64,000 nt of DNA from Viscum album (taxonomy: Eukaryota; Streptophyta; Magnoliopsida; Santalales; Viscaceae): contig OY728136.1 in assembly GCA_963277665.1 (NCBI GenBank), positions 1,979,656,576 to 1,979,720,575 of the forward strand, in the 5' to 3' direction. Position 1 is the first letter of the stretch. Each line of letters opens with the position of its first letter. This document shows positions 24,201 to 38,745 of this stretch, piece after piece. The notes beneath the pieces are model-generated. The model was not told the DNA's origin. It made no database searches and saw only the letters and a list, made by a program, of their open reading frames with translations. A program made the position numbers and the translations under genes.

Positions 24201-27200
24201 GATTTAGTGAATATTCTCTGGAAAAACAAACCATAACATAAGACATAAATCAGAAAAGTGCACAAATATGAGTAAATAACCATGACCCATAAAAATATAA
24301 CATAGGAATAATAATGTGTAATATTTTTTTATCAAACATAATCATAGAAATGAATATCCATTGTCAGGGATCCCTACCCAGACCATCATCACATTATGGA
24401 AAATATTCTATTGTGAATTTGGTTCACTCCCCATTACCATTAAACTATAGTTGATTGGATTCATTTCATAGTCCATTTAGTTCTATATCAAAATTCATAA
24501 ATAGTTAATAATTACATTGGAAGGATATATAATTATGGTCCCACCTTCCATAAAATGAAATCCATACATATGTGGGCCACATGAACATGAAAACACAGAC
24601 AATTCCATCATAGTTTAATTAACCCACGAAAAAAGGTTTCAAGAAAACATACAAAATACATACTCATAATCTATATAGAGTAATAAAAATGATGATATAA
24701 TTAGACTATATACATTATAGATAATAATAAATATTTTATGATGTTTAAATATTAAAAAAACCTTTTTATATGATCATTGGAAAATTACTTTGGAAAAAAT
24801 GAAAAAATTTCCCTTTATGTTTTTAATAACTTTCGTTTCAAAGGAAATTTTCAATAAAACAATCATAGTAGAATTTAAATTTTAAAACAATGAAAACATG
24901 TAATGATATATTTATATATAAAACAAAATCAGATAATTCTAATGTACATATACATGGAAATCATTAAATAGGGAGTCACTCTTTGGTAAAGAGGGTCAAA
25001 GTCAATATATTATGAGTCATGTGAAAATATTTTAAAAATATTCATATAAAATTTTCGTAAATTAATTCAAATATGATAAAAATGAAAATAATTAAATCAT
25101 ATATATATATACTTGATATCATTCATAAAACAGTGTAATTCATATTGACATAGAAGAGAATGATTCTCTATTCTGAAAGAATAGATAATGCTGGTTCCAA
25201 TGAAAAGTATTCATTTACATAATTAATGAAACAAATAGAGATAGAAACGTAATAATACATGTGAAACCATGAAATAAAAAAAGCTTAAGAAAATAGAGGG
25301 GTTTTTAGAAATAATGGGAAAACAATTTTCTCCCAATTTACATTTAAAGATAAACAATTCAGATTTCATTGTCAGATTGGAAAATAATCCCTTACCTTAG
25401 TCTTCATATTATTCAAACACTCTCAAACACTAAATATAATAAATATGGGGTCATTATTTTAGTTAATAAGTACATCATTCATAGTTATATTACTTAATAC
25501 CATTAATTTAGAATTATTTTTTACCCATATATTAAATTTTTATTGTTGAATTTATCATTTAAGTGGAAACTATTTCATTTTCCATGCATGAACCAATTTA
25601 GAGTTTCTGATCCATACTCGTTATTCATGGGGTAATCACATCTATAATTTTTTAGAATAATATTTATATGTGTATGATATATTTCAAATTTCTCAAAATA
25701 ATTTCATGTAACTCATGGCGATAGTGGGGAAAAACTCTTAAAAATATCATTTTTTGAACATCGATTCATTAAAGAGAAATGATTTTATTAATGAATGTAT
25801 ATATATTACCATTAAATAATTATGATAAAATAATAGATTAATATTTATTACAAATCATTACCATTATTTATGTTACCTTATTCATTCATGATGTAAGCTT
25901 ACCACATTGTTCATGAAGATAGTAAAACGTCCCAAAACATGAAGATGTTATAACAACTGACTGAGTAAGAACATGTTATTGTATAGTAAGTATCAATTTT
26001 ATAGAATAATAAATCTTTCAAAAACCTGATAATAAATTGATTAATTATATACAAGAGTATTTGGGTGTAGAAGATAAATAATAATGATTACAGATATGAT
26101 AATAGATAGGTTTAATATTTGAATATCATCTTAGATTGATTATTGAAAATGAGGGATTAAATACTTCTACATAAAACCAAGGGTTCTCAAACATGATCAT
26201 TTTTAGGGAGATATTTTTTTAGTGATTTATTATAAAAATTAATTATTCTCTTGTTTAATTTTGCGGAGAAGGGATCTTTTATATGTGAATTGGAGTTGCA
26301 TTTTCAAAAATACTCATTAACTAATGTATAAGGTTGTCATTTTTAAAAAAATTAGTTGAAAAATAAAAAAAATTATGTATAAGGGATATGCGGAGGTATA
26401 TTATTCACTCATCCAAAAATTTAATTTTTTTTGATATATTATATCTTTTCCACATATTTGAACCCTTTTACATTATTTTGTCCTTACACACATTTAATAT
26501 CTTTTACATTGATAACATATTTTTTGCCCTAAAAATGAAATTGAAAATATTACATAAGATTGATATTATAATTCAAAATTTTGAATCCGTTTTGTTTTAT
26601 TCAATTCATAATTACGATAAAAAAAGTTAATTAATGAATAACACATAAATTATTTCAGAAATACATATTTATAAGCACCCAAATGTTATTTATTCTTATT
26701 TATTGATGAATAATTATCATTATATAAATAATAATATTTATATATATAAATCAATATAAGATGAATTTCCTTAAAATAATACATCAATAATGATCAATTT
26801 AATTATTAATACAAAAATACCCAAAAAATGGAAAACAATTTTTTTTGAATAATATCCCCAATTTACATTAAATGAGTATAATCAATTCCTATTATTAATC
26901 ATATAACAAATAAATTTTATAAATCCATTATTATCATTATATAGATTTGAAAAAAATAAAATCATTCCTTAAAAATAATATACAATGAATAAAAATACAT
27001 ATTTTTATAATAAGATATTCTAAATAATTATTGTATTTTTATTTATTTCATGAATTCTTATTTATATTATTTTTAATTTGATACCCAGAAAACTATAGTA
27101 AATAAATGAACCTATTGGATACAATTATATCTAATAACCATATAACCAATGAGTATATATCTAACATCTATAACTATATCATTCATATGTTCAATGAACA

Positions 27201-27589
27201 TATACATAACAATCATAATACATTCCTATATATAATCTTACGTACATATCTAAAATAACTCCCCTATTTATTTACATCACTATCAAAATAATTAGTAAAG
27301 TTTTTCATTATTTACATAGATGTAATCTGATGTATGATAATCTAGGAAAACCATTAGGATATTAATTTCTTGTTTTTGGACTTTTTTACTTGTTGTTTAT
27401 TATTCTTATAAATTTCTTAATGATTTTTCAAATTACATCATCATAATATATTAATTTTTATCTAGCATTTTAATATTTTATCTAAGTAAAATATATCATG
27501 TTTTTTATTAGTTTTTTTTATATTAAAATCATTCAAACAAAATAGGTTTATTTAAATAGAAGGACATACTAAAAACATTGGGTGTTACA
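24200..27589 (-). repeat. E1 3' LTR
   Basis: Aligns with 36494-38321 plus 49715-51355. Shared landmarks include TATAACATAGGAAT (24297, 36647), CATCATCACATTAT (24386, 36730), the TATA box, and the end block TTATTTAAA...AGAA.GACATAC before 27589. The right end GGTGTTACA is intact here. The left end is uncertain by about 20 bp. A decayed counterpart of the EA/E3 CpG motif is visible at 25911-25930 (TCATGAAGATAGTAAAACGT), so E1 belongs to a related family. Confidence 0.7.
26276..26283 (-). promoter_or_regulatory. TATA box of the E1 3' LTR
   Basis: TATAAAAG on the minus strand, within a block GGGATC.TTTTATA shared with 50034-50041. Confidence 0.5.
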
Positions 27590-27629
27590 TTCATCCTCAT
27601 AAAAAAAATTATACCTCAAAATTTTATTA

Positions 27630-29760
27630 TACTAAATTAAATAAATGAGGGTACTTCTGCCTCATTACGTCTTCAGTTTCCCATGTTTCTTCCTCAAACT
27701 TGTGATTCTGTTAGAGGACATCAATAATGATTATGGTCTTATATGAAAATACTTTATATATATGATCTAATTTTTATAATACTTTTTCCTCCAATGAGAT
27801 ATCATTATTGAGATGTAAAACCTATGAGTTATGTACATGTGATTAATCAGTTGTGAACTTCATAAAAAGAATTAAATAAACAAGATAAATCAGTTGAGAT
27901 AACATCAAGGGAAGTGAAAGCTGATAAACTACAATCCTCACATGATAAGGTATTTTGATAGGGATAATATATCAATTGATAAACTTTCAATTCTTTCTGA
28001 ATCTCATAACCCTATTCTGTGGAGATATTTGATAGAATAATTTATCTCAGAATTCAAACTCAAAATTCTATTGAGTATTATCATCATAACCATTATATTT
28101 ATTTTGTTTAGTTTTAATATGGTGATGATGGGATTAAATTTTCTCTAACATTTCCACTGAAATATCTGACCCAAACATCTTAAGATATCCAATATTATTC
28201 CATCATATTGGAGTTTTTTACATATTTACAAATATCCTCTTACGATTCCATTTGAATTATAGAATGTAAATAATTTTTATTTGAAAAGTATATCAAAGAA
28301 ATATGTTGATCCAAACATCCTTTAATGTCTATTAAATATGATCTTGGTATACATTATAGAGTTTTAATGGTCCTTTAATATTGGAAATCAGTATCATGAT
28401 TATTATAAATGATAAAGGTGAAATCTATTTTCAATCTATATTGAATAATTCCCATGAAAAATGTGGTAAACCTCATATATGTTTTGAACACAATATAAAT
28501 TGGTACTCTAGATGGCCGTACAACTTATTTTATGTATATCATTGAAAGTTGATTGAGAATGAAATCTTCTCAAATAGTAATTAAATATTCTATCTTATTA
28601 CGAGGATTAACTAAATCATAAATTAAGTTATGGACATTAAGATTATAGAGAATACTAATAACCAAAATTCATGGTGATGTTATCCCATTTCATTAAAGGT
28701 GTAATTAGCGGTTTCATAATCTATTCAGACATATTTCATTCTATATTAACTTACTAACACACTAAGAATAGAAATACATATTCTAAAATCTCTATATTCA
28801 CATTATTCCAAACGAAATGATTCTTGATATCTCTATACATCATTGTGCCTCCAATATTGATAGAGAATTGTGATCTATGTGCATCATCCAATAGCTCCTT
28901 ATTTAATCATTGTATTGATAGAACGCATATTAGTTTCTTTAATCTTATAATTATATCATTTTAATGGTTGAACTATCAAAAATTAATTACCTTATTATAT
29001 ATATATATATATCCAAATCCTTATTTTATGCCTCCTTGATCTATACATGGATGAATGGAGAAAAAATAATTTTAGAATGATAGTATTTCGCCGCATACCT
29101 TATGATTTATAGGAAAATCTTTTGAAAATTCCAGGGTATTGGGTCTCTATCTATCCTCATCATGGATAATGTATCATAATCCTGTTTGATGTAAGATAAA
29201 TGTTACAATTTATTTGTCTGTTATTCATTATAAATACCTGAGAATTAATCTGAGTCCTGAGTAGATTTTTATCTTTTGGTAACACTTTGATAAATATAGA
29301 CATAATATGGAAATGGATTTAGATAGTATTATATTGATTTATTTTAAAAAGTAATCCAAAACATGTTTTTTCATGTTGAATTTAATCTTTCCCTTTAAAA
29401 ACCATGTTTTATTTTCTATGAAGACCATAAAACATAGTAATGTGATGGATAGACAATGATTTATTTTCTTATATTCATTGAATCTTTCAAATGATTGTAA
29501 AGGTATCGATCAAACCAGACATCCCTACTTACCATTGATCCAACCAAGAAGATGAATAGAGATTCCATCAACAAAAGGAAATGGAATGTAAGAGAAATCT
29601 TCTTATGGTCGATTGTTCTAATGAATACTCTACAGTCAATCTATGAAATGTAATGATAAAAAATCCAACAGACCATGGGGTAATGATGGATTGATAATTC
29701 CTATAAAGAATTATGGAAAATATTCAGAAAATAAAAAAACTACAAGATACAAAATGATCG
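27630..29760 (-). pseudogene. pol: E1 pol relic 1: RT, integrase, chromodomain
   Basis: Minus-strand chromoviral polyprotein end, read from high to low coordinates. RT: GIINPSLPHG at 29672-29706, aligned with GFIRPSxSPWG; IDCRVFIRT at 29615-29641, aligned with CIDYRELNK; then a frame-shifted PFPFVDGISIHLLG, aligned with PLPRIDxLFDQLxG. Integrase zinc region: DDAHRSQFSINIGGT and MYRDIKNHFVWNN at 28810-28888; second His lost. Integrase core: KPLITPLMKWDNITMNF at 28665-28715, with the first catalytic Asp now Asn. Chromodomain: NHKFEEETWETED at 27669-27707. RNase H appears mostly deleted (short spacing). Length about 2.1 kb against 2.7 kb in E3. Confidence 0.65.
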
Positions 29761-32700
29761 ACCACATCCAAAAATTGGAAGAGGAATAGATATTCCATTT
29801 AATAAATGGAGAATAAGACTTGACATTAATTCAAAGATATACCATCGCAAAACAAAAAGAAAAGTTGAAAGAATCACATTCCAAAAAAATGTATAGTTTC
29901 ACTTCCCATTCCATGGTGAATCAGCTCGGCCAACCGTGCCACCTTATCTCTTGGACTTTGAAACAAAGGTCAATCTTTCCACAAATAAGATGACATCAAC
30001 CACAATGGAGTTCCAAAATATTTAGTTTCTCTAGTCAAGTTCAAAATATAAGATCATCATACAATGATTGAGATCCACCAAGACAAAAAACTCCCGAAAT
30101 AATCCTACCTTATCAGTGACATATAAGGTATCCATGGATACTAACATTAGATTAATTTGAATATATAACTGAACAAAAAATTTAAACCGCATCAAATTCC
30201 AAGGGAGACAATAAGCTTCTCTCAAGTAACGTTGAAGAATATTTTCAATTCCATCTCCATTGAAGTTACATGATTGATCATTATATCATTTTTGAATGGG
30301 AAAATGAAATCACACTTACCATGGTTACCAAAAATTCTATTATAATATTCACACTACTAACAACTACAACTCCATTAATAAATGATTGTTTACATTCACA
30401 AAAAGATGATGGAATGATCTAACTTCTTGCATTTCTTGATGTAGAAAGACAAAAAATATTGAATGACATAATAACAGGTGAAATCGATAAATATATATCA
30501 ATTTATGGACCCAAGATCAATGATAAGGCCCAAAAATCAATGGCCAAAGTCTATTCCAGAGAGTAATTTATGTCTGCATACCAAACACAAGTAAATACAC
30601 ACATGCAACTTTTTAATTCCACTAATTATACAACGTAATTAATGAACTCAAAAAAATATGAATGGGGCTTGATCATGGTTGGAGAATGATTTTCATAGGA
30701 AATAATATTGATTCCAATATAATATAATCACAATCGTTGATTATGGGCTTGGGTTGATCGTCTAACCAATGAAAGGTAACTACTTAGTGAAGAAAATTAG
30801 GAAAAATTATTATAATGATCAATTGTATGATTTCAATTTTCACGCTAATGATTTATCATTATTCATTAAATATCTCACTATCTCAATATTGTAGTATATT
30901 ATAACACTCTATCTCGAAGAATTTTTTTAGAAATCACTCTTTTTATTTTTTTTATGTGTAATAACTCTATTGATAGAACCCAAATATATTAGTGGCCCAT
31001 ATAATAAGACTCCCATATCCCCTTTGTAAATGAATTATATGTTTCAATAGACCAGTCTGTACATTTTATTACTAGATTCATTAAAACCATATAAGAAACA
31101 TGATATTTCTCATACCTCATACTTTGAATTTTTTTTCTCTACTTCCCAAGATAATAAAAATATTCCTGTTATGTGTTATAAATTACATCAAATCATGATA
31201 AATTGGTTGATTTAAGGGTAATAATTGATCGATGATTACTACAATAGGAATGAATTTAGGTTGTAGTGGTCATTTCATTAAACAAGTTGAATTGAAAAGA
31301 TCATGATAGAGTAAGTGAGTTCAATTTCATTTGATTAAGTGAGAAAAAATGAGATTACAGTTGAATAATTATTAAATAGGGTATGCAAGGGGATACCCAA
31401 GGTTAGAAATATTATCATATAATTTATTTTAAAACCCATAAAATTTAAATTTTTAAACTGTTTCAATTAATTCAAACGCACTAAAAAATATTTGAACACA
31501 CCCTCAACACTGTCTTCCCCAGAGACAATTTGACCCCTATAATTATTTCATTTTTATTGGGGTAAAAAACATTTTTATGAGCACTTCACGACTTTTCCAA
31601 TAAAACTAGGTTTTGTTTTTGGGGAGTCCAGTGTTTTTACTTTTATTTTTTTAATTTTTTAATGAATATAAATACTTATTCTAACCTAATAGATTTTGAT
31701 TATATGGTTGAGATAACATTGTTTTCAACACATCAAACTCTAAAAAATATTAATAAGAGTATATAGAGTTTATCAAAATTATATTGGATAAGTCTCCTTC
31801 CTCATTTTCTTCCCCCACATAATAAAACATAAGAACTAAAAAATGTAAGATAATATGTCCAAATTCAATAGGACTTAGGAAAATATATGTACCAGATTTC
31901 AATGTCAATAACTAACAATTAAAATTGAATGAACAAGATTGTGATCTAAAAATTGGATTGATTTGAATACAAGATATGTTTTATGTATTATCAAATGAAT
32001 ACCCCAATAGATATTTAAGACCATTTAAATAAGTATGTAATGGATTCAAAACAAGAGGATTCGTTGAGGCTCCAATTAGATGGAAGGATTTCCCCTTCTC
32101 TATGAATAAGACAACAAATTATTTATCTACAATATTTAGCCCATAATAATCACATCAGGGAATGGGAAAAATTGGGCCTTACTATAGAAATAGTTCCCAT
32201 AATTAAGGTGTTTTAAAAAAATGAAAGAGATCTATGGTGTTAATCATGAAACATGAGAAACTCTATGAATTTTGGGAAAGGTTTAAGAAATTAAGCATGT
32301 CTTTCTCACACTATAGATATGAAAAATGAAATTTCTATGTATTATTTAACCATATATTTATAGAAAATTATTATAACCTACTAGATTCTTACTAATGAGG
32401 GGTACTGATTTCCATGTTACCTATTAAAGTTAGATAATCTATTAAAATAATAACTCAAAATTCAAAATAGTTTGGTTTATGAAATGAAGCTAGAGTTGTA
32501 CATGAGGTAAAAGATTCCAAATAACCATTATTAGAATATAAAATTGAATAAATATAATTATTTTAAGATATATAGCTGTGATAAATGTAAATGATTCATC
32601 TCCCACCATACCAAGAAGGGTTTCCCAACTCTGTTATTCTCAAGAACATTTCACTAATGTAGACACCCAATTTAGAGGGACTGAAAGTTGTGATGCCATT

Positions 32701-34249
32701 TTATAGATGCAATTAAATAATAAAACTAGTGTAACATATTGATTTAGATATTTAACTAGTAATCAATATTGATCTAGGAGTAAAAAAGCAACAATGGCCA
32801 CCATTTGATGAAGTATTCCAACATGATTCTTAATGACCATTCTAAAACCATCCATTCAAAATAAAAAATTTCCAACCATCCATAAGATACCAGCAATGAA
32901 AAACTCAAGATCCTTCTCTATAGTACATTTTGAGATAGGAAATAGAACCACTACCATGACTCCTAGATCAGAGTTGATGGAATTAAAAGGATCGTTTTTT
33001 CAATTCATGAAAAAAATAAATAATTATGTAAATTAATGATTAACTAAGATTATTAAACAATAAATTCCTAACCCTAAATGAAATTTTATTTATATTATAT
33101 AAATAATTTTAAAGGAGCTATAAAATAATGAAGTATTAATCATGGTTATGGAAACTAGAAGTGAGAAAAAACATGTACCTGATGAATCTACCCAAGAAAA
33201 ATAACTTTTAGAGGAATCAGTGGAGACACACGATGAGAAGATATGTAAAAGAATGTCTAATATGGAAGATTAAAAATAAACCCACCCACAATTAACTATT
33301 ATGAATCAACCCCAATGAAAATAATGAATAATCACTACAACATGAGATATTGTAAGTGTTAAAAAATCTTGATATCAACAGATCCATACATTATTCTATC
33401 TACCATATCCCAAGATATGTGAAATTTATTAAGGACTTGTTCATAAATAGAAATATAGGTCATGTAAATAATGTGGTATGAATTAATAATAATTATTCAT
33501 CCCTTATTAACCCTCAAATCCATTAGAAATTTCACGATGTAAGTACCTCTATGTCCCACAAACAATTGGTAAGATTTCTTTTTCCAATGAATTACGTGAT
33601 TTATGTGCTTTGACTAATGTAATGAATAATTCCATTCATTCTTATTTGTAGATGGTTTATGTTAAAACATCCATTTTGGTTATGAATCATGCAAACTGAG
33701 CCACTACCTAACTATTATGTTATCTTGAAGATGTCTTTATTAGTGTATAAGGACACCCATTCCCTAAAAACATCTATATTCTGAATATATAACAATAAAA
33801 AGGTAAAGATCACTCTACCATAATTATAGGATGAAAATTAATTAATACCACTAAAACCAAAATAAATTTCAATGAAGGAACCCTTTAATTGGATTTTAGT
33901 GAGGAAAAGTGGATTTTAACATCCTTGATTCAATGAAACATGAGTCCGTTCTCCCTGATATAGAGATGAAGAGATCACACATGCACTCCATTCTTCAATT
34001 TTTTCTGATTTCCATCCTTGATAAGACAATTAGTTGTATATAAGTAGATCGATGATATTAATTTTATATTTCTGATCAACTTCTATGTTCTTTAATTTAT
34101 CCAATCAATTCCCCTCCCCTCTCTCAGTCTATAGTTCACATAATTATATCAATGTTAAAATTAGGGATGAACAACATATGATGGAACTATTTAATGAGAT
34201 AATGAATTCCTTTATCGAGTGTGTTCATTGACTCTTCATTGTAGTAGAG
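29761..34249. other. E1 interior, mostly unassigned
   Basis: Should contain gag and protease for pol relic 1 and the integrase end of pol relic 2, but no clear motif was found on either strand. Frames at 30031-30225 (minus) and 32833-33036 (plus) match nothing I recognise. No LTR-like boundary or internal TATA/CpG motif was seen, so where one polyprotein ends and the next begins is unresolved. Confidence 0.35.
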
Positions 34250-36010
34250 AAGGAACTTGATGTACTTGGGGATATTTACTTTATCAATGTTCAGAACTGA
34301 AAATTACATAAATCATAGGAATGGAAGAATGATATTGATTTGATTATTGGATGAGAACTAGGGGATAATAAATAATTTGTGTGATTGAACCCATATCTTA
34401 CCTCATTTTTCTTTTCATTGTGTTTTGTGTCAATTTCATTTTAAATTAATTCAAATAGATACTAAAGAAAACAAAAAATCCCAATTTATGGATAAATTAA
34501 AAATTTCGAAAACACCAAAAATACATAAGTTATTTATAGTGGTGAAAATCTAACACACAAACACTCCTTGGGAAATGACCCGAGTCATACCTATTCCATA
34601 TTCCAATATTTTAATAAGATAAAAAATTGCATATGACCATGTCCCATGAAACCCATAATATCAAATTTATACACATAGAATTAACCACCCTTTTATTATT
34701 CATAGGGTGGTAATGTGTTGTGTAGTCATAGTACTTAATAAACTCTAACCATATTCTTTGGTGCATATTAAGCTCCACTTATATTAATATATACATTAAG
34801 ATATTATGATTAGTATATATATTTCATTATTTCTAATGAGTTAATTTCTCTATACATGTAATGAAACAATTAGCATTTCTAGACCCAAATCACATGTCAT
34901 GTAATTTTTCCTATGAACATTTTATTAGCATGAGTAATGTTATACCACAATGTCATTTTCATGAGGGACCTTCATAATCCATTATTTAATTCATGAATAT
35001 GTATAGGACCCTCCTATACTATTGGGTAGTAAGAGTATAGGTTTATTGAACAACATTACCTTGAAATTCTATAATTTTTTTAAATTCATATATCCATAAA
35101 AACTTGAATCCATTCTAAGTGAACATTAATAGTGTACTTGAAAAAGTTGAGAATTTTCATATAAAACATAATTAGTATTTATAAAATCCAATAAAAATAC
35201 AAATATTGGTTGTAGAGGTCAGTATGGGAAATTCTTTAAGTACATACTTCATTGAAACATCCAAAAATATACCATATCTTTTGATTATATATCCCAATAC
35301 TGATACTTTCTATAACTATAATTCAAACTTCATATATTTGGAATACTATTTCAAATTTCTCATGGTCTTCATTAGAATCCTAAAATGATATATAAATTCA
35401 TAAATTCTCTTGGAATATATAAGAATATCATATATAAATACTACCAAAAATTTATTGAGGTAATATATAAAGACTACATTTATTATATACATGATGTTAG
35501 ATGGGGAATTTTCATGTCTTAATACCATAACGTTGAATTCAAAGTGATTATATCTTTTATGAAATCATATTTGGGATATATTATTACTTTTTACCCTTAA
35601 TAGATGATATCTATATCAATGATCTATCTTTATGATACGTTGAGACATCTCTATTTGATTGAACATGAATTTATTATGATGTAGATGCTACTTTCTATTG
35701 ATTCTGATATTTTTAAGTTCGCTATAATTAATTCAACGATTCATTGATCGATATTTCTTGTTAAAAATTTTCATTTTTTTAACCCCTGGTGAAACACTTG
35801 GGAATATAAAACCACTATCCATATTATCATAGATTTTATTATTTAATTCTTACTACTTAATCACGAGGATTCTATAAGGAATCTGTGATATGTGATTATC
35901 CCAGGATTTGAATTATATGAAAATAATATCCTCATGATCTAGCGGATGGCCAAGAATATATTCTAGAAATATTTTAACATATTACCAAACAAAATATGTT
36001 TCTATATTAC
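34250..36010 (-). pseudogene. pol: E1 pol relic 2: RT, RNase H, start of integrase
   Basis: A second minus-strand chromoviral pol. In order from 36010 down: a protease-RT linker (LGHPLDHED...IPYRI, about 35850-35960); GFIFPSVSPG at 35783-35812; KYRSMNRxINYSELK, aligned with KDGSMRLCIDYRELN; a palm segment FEFNVM; FIYDILIYS near 35411-35440, the FIDDILIYS box with the first catalytic Asp changed to Tyr; a post-RT segment VSVLGYIIKRYGI; and LEFIKYYDYTTHYHP at 34705-34750, the end of RNase H. An integrase start around 34250-34330 is weak. Only about 0.5 kb separates it from the 5' LTR, so gag is absent. Confidence 0.68.
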
Positions 36011-36493
36011 TAGTTTTTCCCCAAGATATTTTGTTACATGTCCCTCATTTATAGGAAAAAATACTCTTACAAGGGTAGTGAGATCAATAGGGAGTTAAAA
36101 GATACCCTCACATCTACAAGAAGATCATGGATAGATTTTGAAATGAAATTTGATTTCCCTGTCCCAGTAATTGTTATGGGATATGTATATATAGATGTAA
36201 TCCAAGACCAAATCCCATATATTCCAATCAAAGGAAGAATAACATGATTATATAACTAGTATATGAAAAAGTTTTAATTATTGAGAATACCTATCACCAA
36301 CTCAATTGATTGATTCTTTCTTTCATCCCTTATAAAAAACAAAAATTATTCGAGTCAATATCATGAAAAAATTATAATAGAAATAAAATTAATTATAAAG
36401 AAAATAATTACTATGATATCAAAAAAAATAAAAGTTTAATTTTAAATTATGAAATATAAGTTTCATAAAATATCAAATTTAGTTAAATATAGG
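36011..36493. other. Between pol relic 2 and the E1 5' LTR
   Basis: Too short for gag and protease. No clear primer-binding site could be read next to 36494. A 69-codon plus-strand frame at 36038-36247 is antisense and unsupported. Confidence 0.35.
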
Positions 36494-38321
36494 TTGTCTC
36501 AGGGTCTATAACTTTATTATTCAATACCTAATCCACAAAAATATCTTCACTTAATACCAATAAAAATAGGGACGACCTAACAATAACATTAGAAATGAAT
36601 CATAATGGGGAAGGAACATGAGTCAATAATCTTGAACCATGAATATATAACATAGGAATGTGAATATAGAATAATATCATAGAACAAGCAAAAAAACAAT
36701 TTCCTTTTTCAAGGATCACTTCCATGATCATCATCACATTATAGATAACATCAATTTATGGATTGGGTTTTATACCCTTTCCTATTAAACATAGGTGGAT
36801 CGATTTCACTCCCCAATACTTTTTATGCCATATAATGAGATATAATACTTTAGAAAATGCATTAATGGGAAAAATATTTCCTGGACCACCCTTCATATAA
36901 TGAAACTCATATATATATGTGTTCTATATTAATACCAAAACCTTCATAATTCCATTATGTCATAATTAAGCGATGAAAAATAAACAGGTTTCATGAAAAC
37001 ATCCAAAACTCATGGTCAGAAAACATTAAAAGTAATAAGGTTGTTGGTATCATTAAATCACATTCATAGTGAATCATAATAAATATTAATAGATGTTTAC
37101 ATAGATTAAAAAGAAATTATAAGAGTATTTTACAATTTCTTTGAAATATAATAAGAAATTACTATTACATTTTTGAATTTTATTTTCAAAATAAATATTT
37201 CACAAAAAATTGGAGTAGTAATTACTTTAGAAAACAAAGAAAATGTGAAAATAAGTATATTTAAATAAAATAGAATAAGGTAGTAGGGAAATTTTCTCAT
37301 GTGGAAAGCATTAAAAAGTAATATTATTTTTACATTTCTGTAATGTGAGTCAAAGTAACCAGAAAACGAATTGTTTGGAAAGCATTAAAAAATGTCCCTT
37401 TCAAACTTTTAGGAAAAGAGAAAAATAAAAAAAAAGAATGTTTTTCTAAAATCACTGAATTATAGACAAAAAAATTATAAAAAATAAGATAAAAAATGTA
37501 TACATTGGTGAGATATATCCCCTAACCTAAAAAAGAAAAGATAATGTCTGTTCCACTTACAACAATCCTTTTAGTTGATATGTGAAATAAAAAGAGGAGA
37601 AATTGTTATATGAAAATTAAATACTACTAATGAATAGATGATAATAAATTATATTGGGTCATAGAGAGATATAACAATTAATGTTTCCCCAATTTATTTT
37701 TAAACATAAATAATCTCAATTTTAATGTGAGATAAGAAAATTAAGCCTTACCTGAGATTTTTTCACGGTCAAACAAGTTGTAACTCCCTGTAAAATAAAT
37801 TTAGATACATAATTCAACTAAATATGAATATTATAAACATTTATTTTAAATAAAACAATTTATTTATATTTCTTTATTACCCATATATAATTTTTTACTA
37901 TTAAAATCATTTTTTTGGTGTTAACTATTCTATTTTCCATGCATTTTCTGTTTTAGAGGTTCAAGTCCTCAATAATTATTCATGGGTTAATCACCTCAAG
38001 AATGTTAGTTATTATTTTTATATGTTTTTAATTTAATATTGGTGTCCTGTAATAATTTCTTTGAAATTGATGATGATGGTTTTAATATAATGAATAAAAA
38101 TTTCTATTTGGTGACCTTTTATTCCATAAAAAGTATCCATTTTATTAATAAATATGATTATATATTTTACCATTCCTAAATATTAAATCATATTAAATAA
38201 ATAATCATTATATATTATTATAATTATTTATTTTCCTTATTAATTCATGATTTAAACATTAAAAAATTGTTAATAAATGATGCGAAACTGAAAAAAAGAA
38301 TAACTCATTATAATGATTGAA
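36494..38321 (-). repeat. E1 5' LTR, left part
   Basis: First 1.83 kb (plus-strand order) of the E1 5' LTR, homologous to 24200-25970. It stops at TTGAA (38317-38321), the target duplication of EB, and continues at 49715. Confidence 0.7.
38317..38321. repeat. Left target-site duplication of EB
   Basis: TTGAA, identical to 49710-49714 on the far side of EB. Confidence 0.9.
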
Positions 38322-38736
38322 TGTCATGAACCGCCTTCACCAAGATGAAAGAAGGGATAGAAAACTGTCATTCCCTTCCTTCATCAAGTTGATAGAGAGA
38401 TAATGACCCCCGAGTCCCACATTCAATAGGCCCCGGTGTGGCGAACAACACCAAGGGAATATAATGACACATAATATTGAAGGAATTACCCTTTTTATTT
38501 TGTAAGATCTGGAGATAATATAGTGACTACCAAAAAACACAAAAACTATAAGTAAAAGTAAATAAAAAAAATAGTCCATTCCCATATGCAAGTTCGAATA
38601 TAAATTTCTATAAGGTATAAGAAACTACAAAAGGAAGTACCAATAGAAAAGAAAAATATCAACGGCAATGATCCCAATGTCCGAGTTAATAGGGTCTGAC
38701 ACAGTCTTCGACATCCTCCTAGAAACTTGAATGCGG

Positions 38737-38745
38737 TTTTATATA
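38737..38745 (-). promoter_or_regulatory. TATA box of the EB 3' LTR
   Basis: TATATAAAA on the minus strand (within TACGTATATAAAAC), conserved at 47114-47122 in the other LTR, about 415 bp from the LTR's downstream end. Confidence 0.55.

Noticed and set aside
29480..29720. RT fragment first thought to be Tat/Athila or Ogre
   Set aside because: GIINPSLPHG and IDCRVFIRT line up better with the chromoviral GFIRPSxSPWG and CIDYRELNK, and integrase and chromodomain of that type follow on the same strand.
34140..34420. Plus-strand reading IRDEQHMMELFNEIMNSF and following
   Set aside because: It lies antisense to the RNase H-integrase junction of E1 pol relic 2 and matches no family.
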